DNA of 64,000 bases from Anseranas semipalmata (taxonomy: Eukaryota; Chordata; Aves; Anseriformes; Anseranatidae): contig VXAA01006527.1 in NCBI GenBank assembly GCA_013399115.1, forward strand, positions 203,809 through 267,808, read 5' to 3'. The notes under the pieces were generated by a model. That model was not told the DNA's origin and ran no database searches. It saw only the letters and a program-made list of their open reading frames with translations. The position numbers and the translations under genes are program-made. Of the stretch, positions 62,201 to 64,000 are shown piece after piece (position 1 is the first letter of the stretch; each line of letters opens with the position of its first letter).

Positions 62201-64000
62201 AGCTTGCATTTAGACTGGACATGAAGACACGCCACACAGTTTCCTACAAACAGAATGTCCGTTCATGACTTCTTTAACGATAATTCTGTGCCCAAACCAT
62301 ATACAGCATCACAGCCACTTTGCACCTAGATGTGCCGCATTTTAGTAATACTGAAGAAGTCAGTACAGATTAGCCCAGCTTCTACAATGAAGTTCCAGGT
62401 ACTTTTTTTTTCGTTAGCTGGAGATAAACACAACTTAATGGGTTCTTTACCATGAACAACCTCTTCTGTAACAAGAGCATGCAAGAAAAGTAAATCAGAG
62501 TGACAAAAGCTAACACAAGTCGGGATACTGACCTTGTTTCCTGAAAGGACTGTGTCCTATTGAGGCTAGCATTTAGGTCAGAGCAAGAGCCAAGCCCCCG
62601 GGGTCACACTGACGCCCACTTTCCTCACTCTGTTTTTGGCATCTTTCTCCAGGACCGCCTCTGCCCTTCCAGCAACACGTGGACAACTTTCTTGCTTCAA
62701 GCTCAGAACGAACACGTTGGATTCTTACTGCCTGCCTGCTCCAGTTCCTACTGTCTGGTCTGTACTGCCACATTCATTTTTGTTTGGGTTTTTCATAGCC
62801 TTGAGGTTAAATATATTTGGCACACATGAAGTAGGAAAAGGTGTGAAGTACATCCACTAATTCATCCCCTACACAGCCAGAAAGCGTTCTGAAGGGGCGC
62901 AGAAGAACTTGCTGGTAACTACCTCCATTTTACAGCTGAGAAAGCACAGGTAGAGTAGAAAAAAACACATACAAGTATTTCTGGCTCCTATCCCTGTACA
63001 AAAAAAAAAAAAAGTCATTTTACTCTGAGTAAATAATTGTTAACAGAAAAAAAAAAAAAACCACCACCTCCTCAAAGCCACTGAAAGAGGCCTTCAGATA
63101 GGTCTGAATAAAGCCAAGGAGCGCGGTGTAAGGTAAATCTCAGAATCTCCCACTATTTTCTCTAGCACAACCTTGACTACTATGAGAAATGAGAAGAGGC
63201 AGTGTAGGCTCAATATTTTCAGTATAGGTTTCAGTATTATATATTGGCATAAAACCTTTTGGGTAGGATCCCAGAAGGCGAGTACTAAAAAACTCTGTTT
63301 CCCTGCGTGGGCTTAGAGTCCACGCCATTCACCTTCAGCTGCTTCTCTCACAACAAAATGAATACCGACGTATTGAAATATTAAAACTCATCCCCAGATT
63401 ACGTGTCCATCCCCCCTCGTAAAGCATGTGTTTGTCAAGAAAACCAATTCCAGAGGGAGCAGGGCAAACAAAGCAGGCAGAAGCGCTTCACACGTCAGAG
63501 GTGTGAAGAAAGCACGAGGCTGGTTCCGCTCCGACAAGTTCCCCAGGGCGACGGCCGCCGCTCGCGCCCCGTGCAGAGACCGCGCTGCCGCGGAAGGTGC
63601 TCCTTTTCCACCACGATAAAAGTTCCTCCCAACACCCCCCNCCCCCCCCTTTTTTTTTTTTTTTTTTTTTTAAGTCTCATAAGAGACATAAAGCCATAGG
63701 AAACGGGGGCAGCAACGTCGTTATCTGAAACGAGTTCCCTTTTCCCCCCCCCCGCTGTTGCTTAGAAGAGTGACTGTCACAAAGAACGTCGACAGGAAAA
63801 AAATGACAGTGGAAAGAGTTTGTCTCTTGTCAAGAAATGTCTCAAAACGTAAAAACAGCAGAAACGCTGCAGAACTTAAAGGGCTGCTTGCAGTGATTCA
63901 CAGCAATGAACTTTTACAGGAGACACAGAAATGCCAGCAAGACAGTCATAACGCGTCGGGAACTTGCATCACTGGGCTCCCAATTGCTACACGGCTTCCC
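62201..64000. other. Right-end noncoding segment with homopolymer runs and an ambiguous base
   Basis: A-runs occur at about 63000-63013 and 63047-63060, a CG patch at about 63540-63600, and a C-run with one N at 63641 followed by a T-run to 63672. No coding exon, including any LHX2 LIM-domain or homeodomain exon, is recognisable. Confidence 0.6.
63634..63672. repeat. Poly-C (with N at 63641) to poly-T junction
   Basis: A run of C containing one ambiguous base passes directly into about 23 T. Such runs are error-prone, so the true lengths are uncertain. Confidence 0.85.

Noticed and set aside
37000..64000. LHX2 or other neighbouring protein-coding exons
   Set aside because: I looked for LIM-domain and homeodomain segments expected from human synteny and found none on either strand.
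1..64000. Bacterial or mobile-system features (operons, CRISPR arrays, insertion sequences, phage genes, integrated viruses)
   Set aside because: None seen. Sequence texture is that of vertebrate introns and flanks, and no retroviral or transposase frame is present.

Overview
The window is vertebrate nuclear DNA, most likely from a bird or another reptile. It holds one interrupted protein-coding gene with GT-AG introns, AT-rich introns, short CG-rich patches, vertebrate-type microsatellites and A/T tracts. I see no operons, ribosome binding sites, CRISPR arrays or phage features. I recognise no Alu, L1 or clear CR1 copies, and the gene is compact (eight coding exons in about 35 kb). That fits an avian genome better than a mammalian one, but this is inference. 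Two single ambiguous bases (58790 and 63641) show it is a draft assembly.

The only gene I can support is NEK6 (NIMA-related serine/threonine kinase 6), on the minus strand, running from the start codon at 36902 down past the left edge. Eight coding exons (36902-36810, 27513-27373, 26436-26374, 23750-23640, 20101-19993, 18727-18620, 8360-8266, 1706-1593) splice in frame to 834 nt, or 278 codons. Every junction has GT-AG signals and compatible phase. These exons encode the variable N-terminus, the glycine-rich loop, catalytic lysine, HRD, the family-typical DLG motif, the activation loop with its regulatory serine, and the SPE motif. Only the last coding exon (about 36 residues) and the 3' UTR lie beyond position 1. 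Residues that separate NEK6 from its close paralogue NEK7 support NEK6.

Layout. 1-1592 is part of the last intron. 1593-36902 is the coding body with seven complete introns (0.9-10.3 kb). 36903-36937 is probable 5' UTR in the same exon as the start codon. 36938-64000 is upstream sequence (5' noncoding introns/exons, promoters and intergenic DNA) with no protein-coding gene I can support. In human 9q33.3 the order is LHX2 - NEK6 - PSMB7. By analogy the left side should lead to PSMB7 and the right side to LHX2, but neither is visible here.

The rest is noncoding. Its main features are many short CpG-rich patches inside introns and upstream. The strongest are at 38.34-38.60, 40.12-40.35, 44.83-45.20 and 58.1-59.4 kb and are promoter candidates. 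Intron 6 holds a palindromic RFX X-box and an octamer close to a GC-rich hairpin. There are two perfect inverted repeats upstream (47668-47724, and 50302-50411 around a GATA microsatellite), a homeodomain-site-rich block near 35.5-35.8 kb and a CTCF-like site at 40318. I found no previously undescribed genetic system; the noncoding signals are hypotheses.
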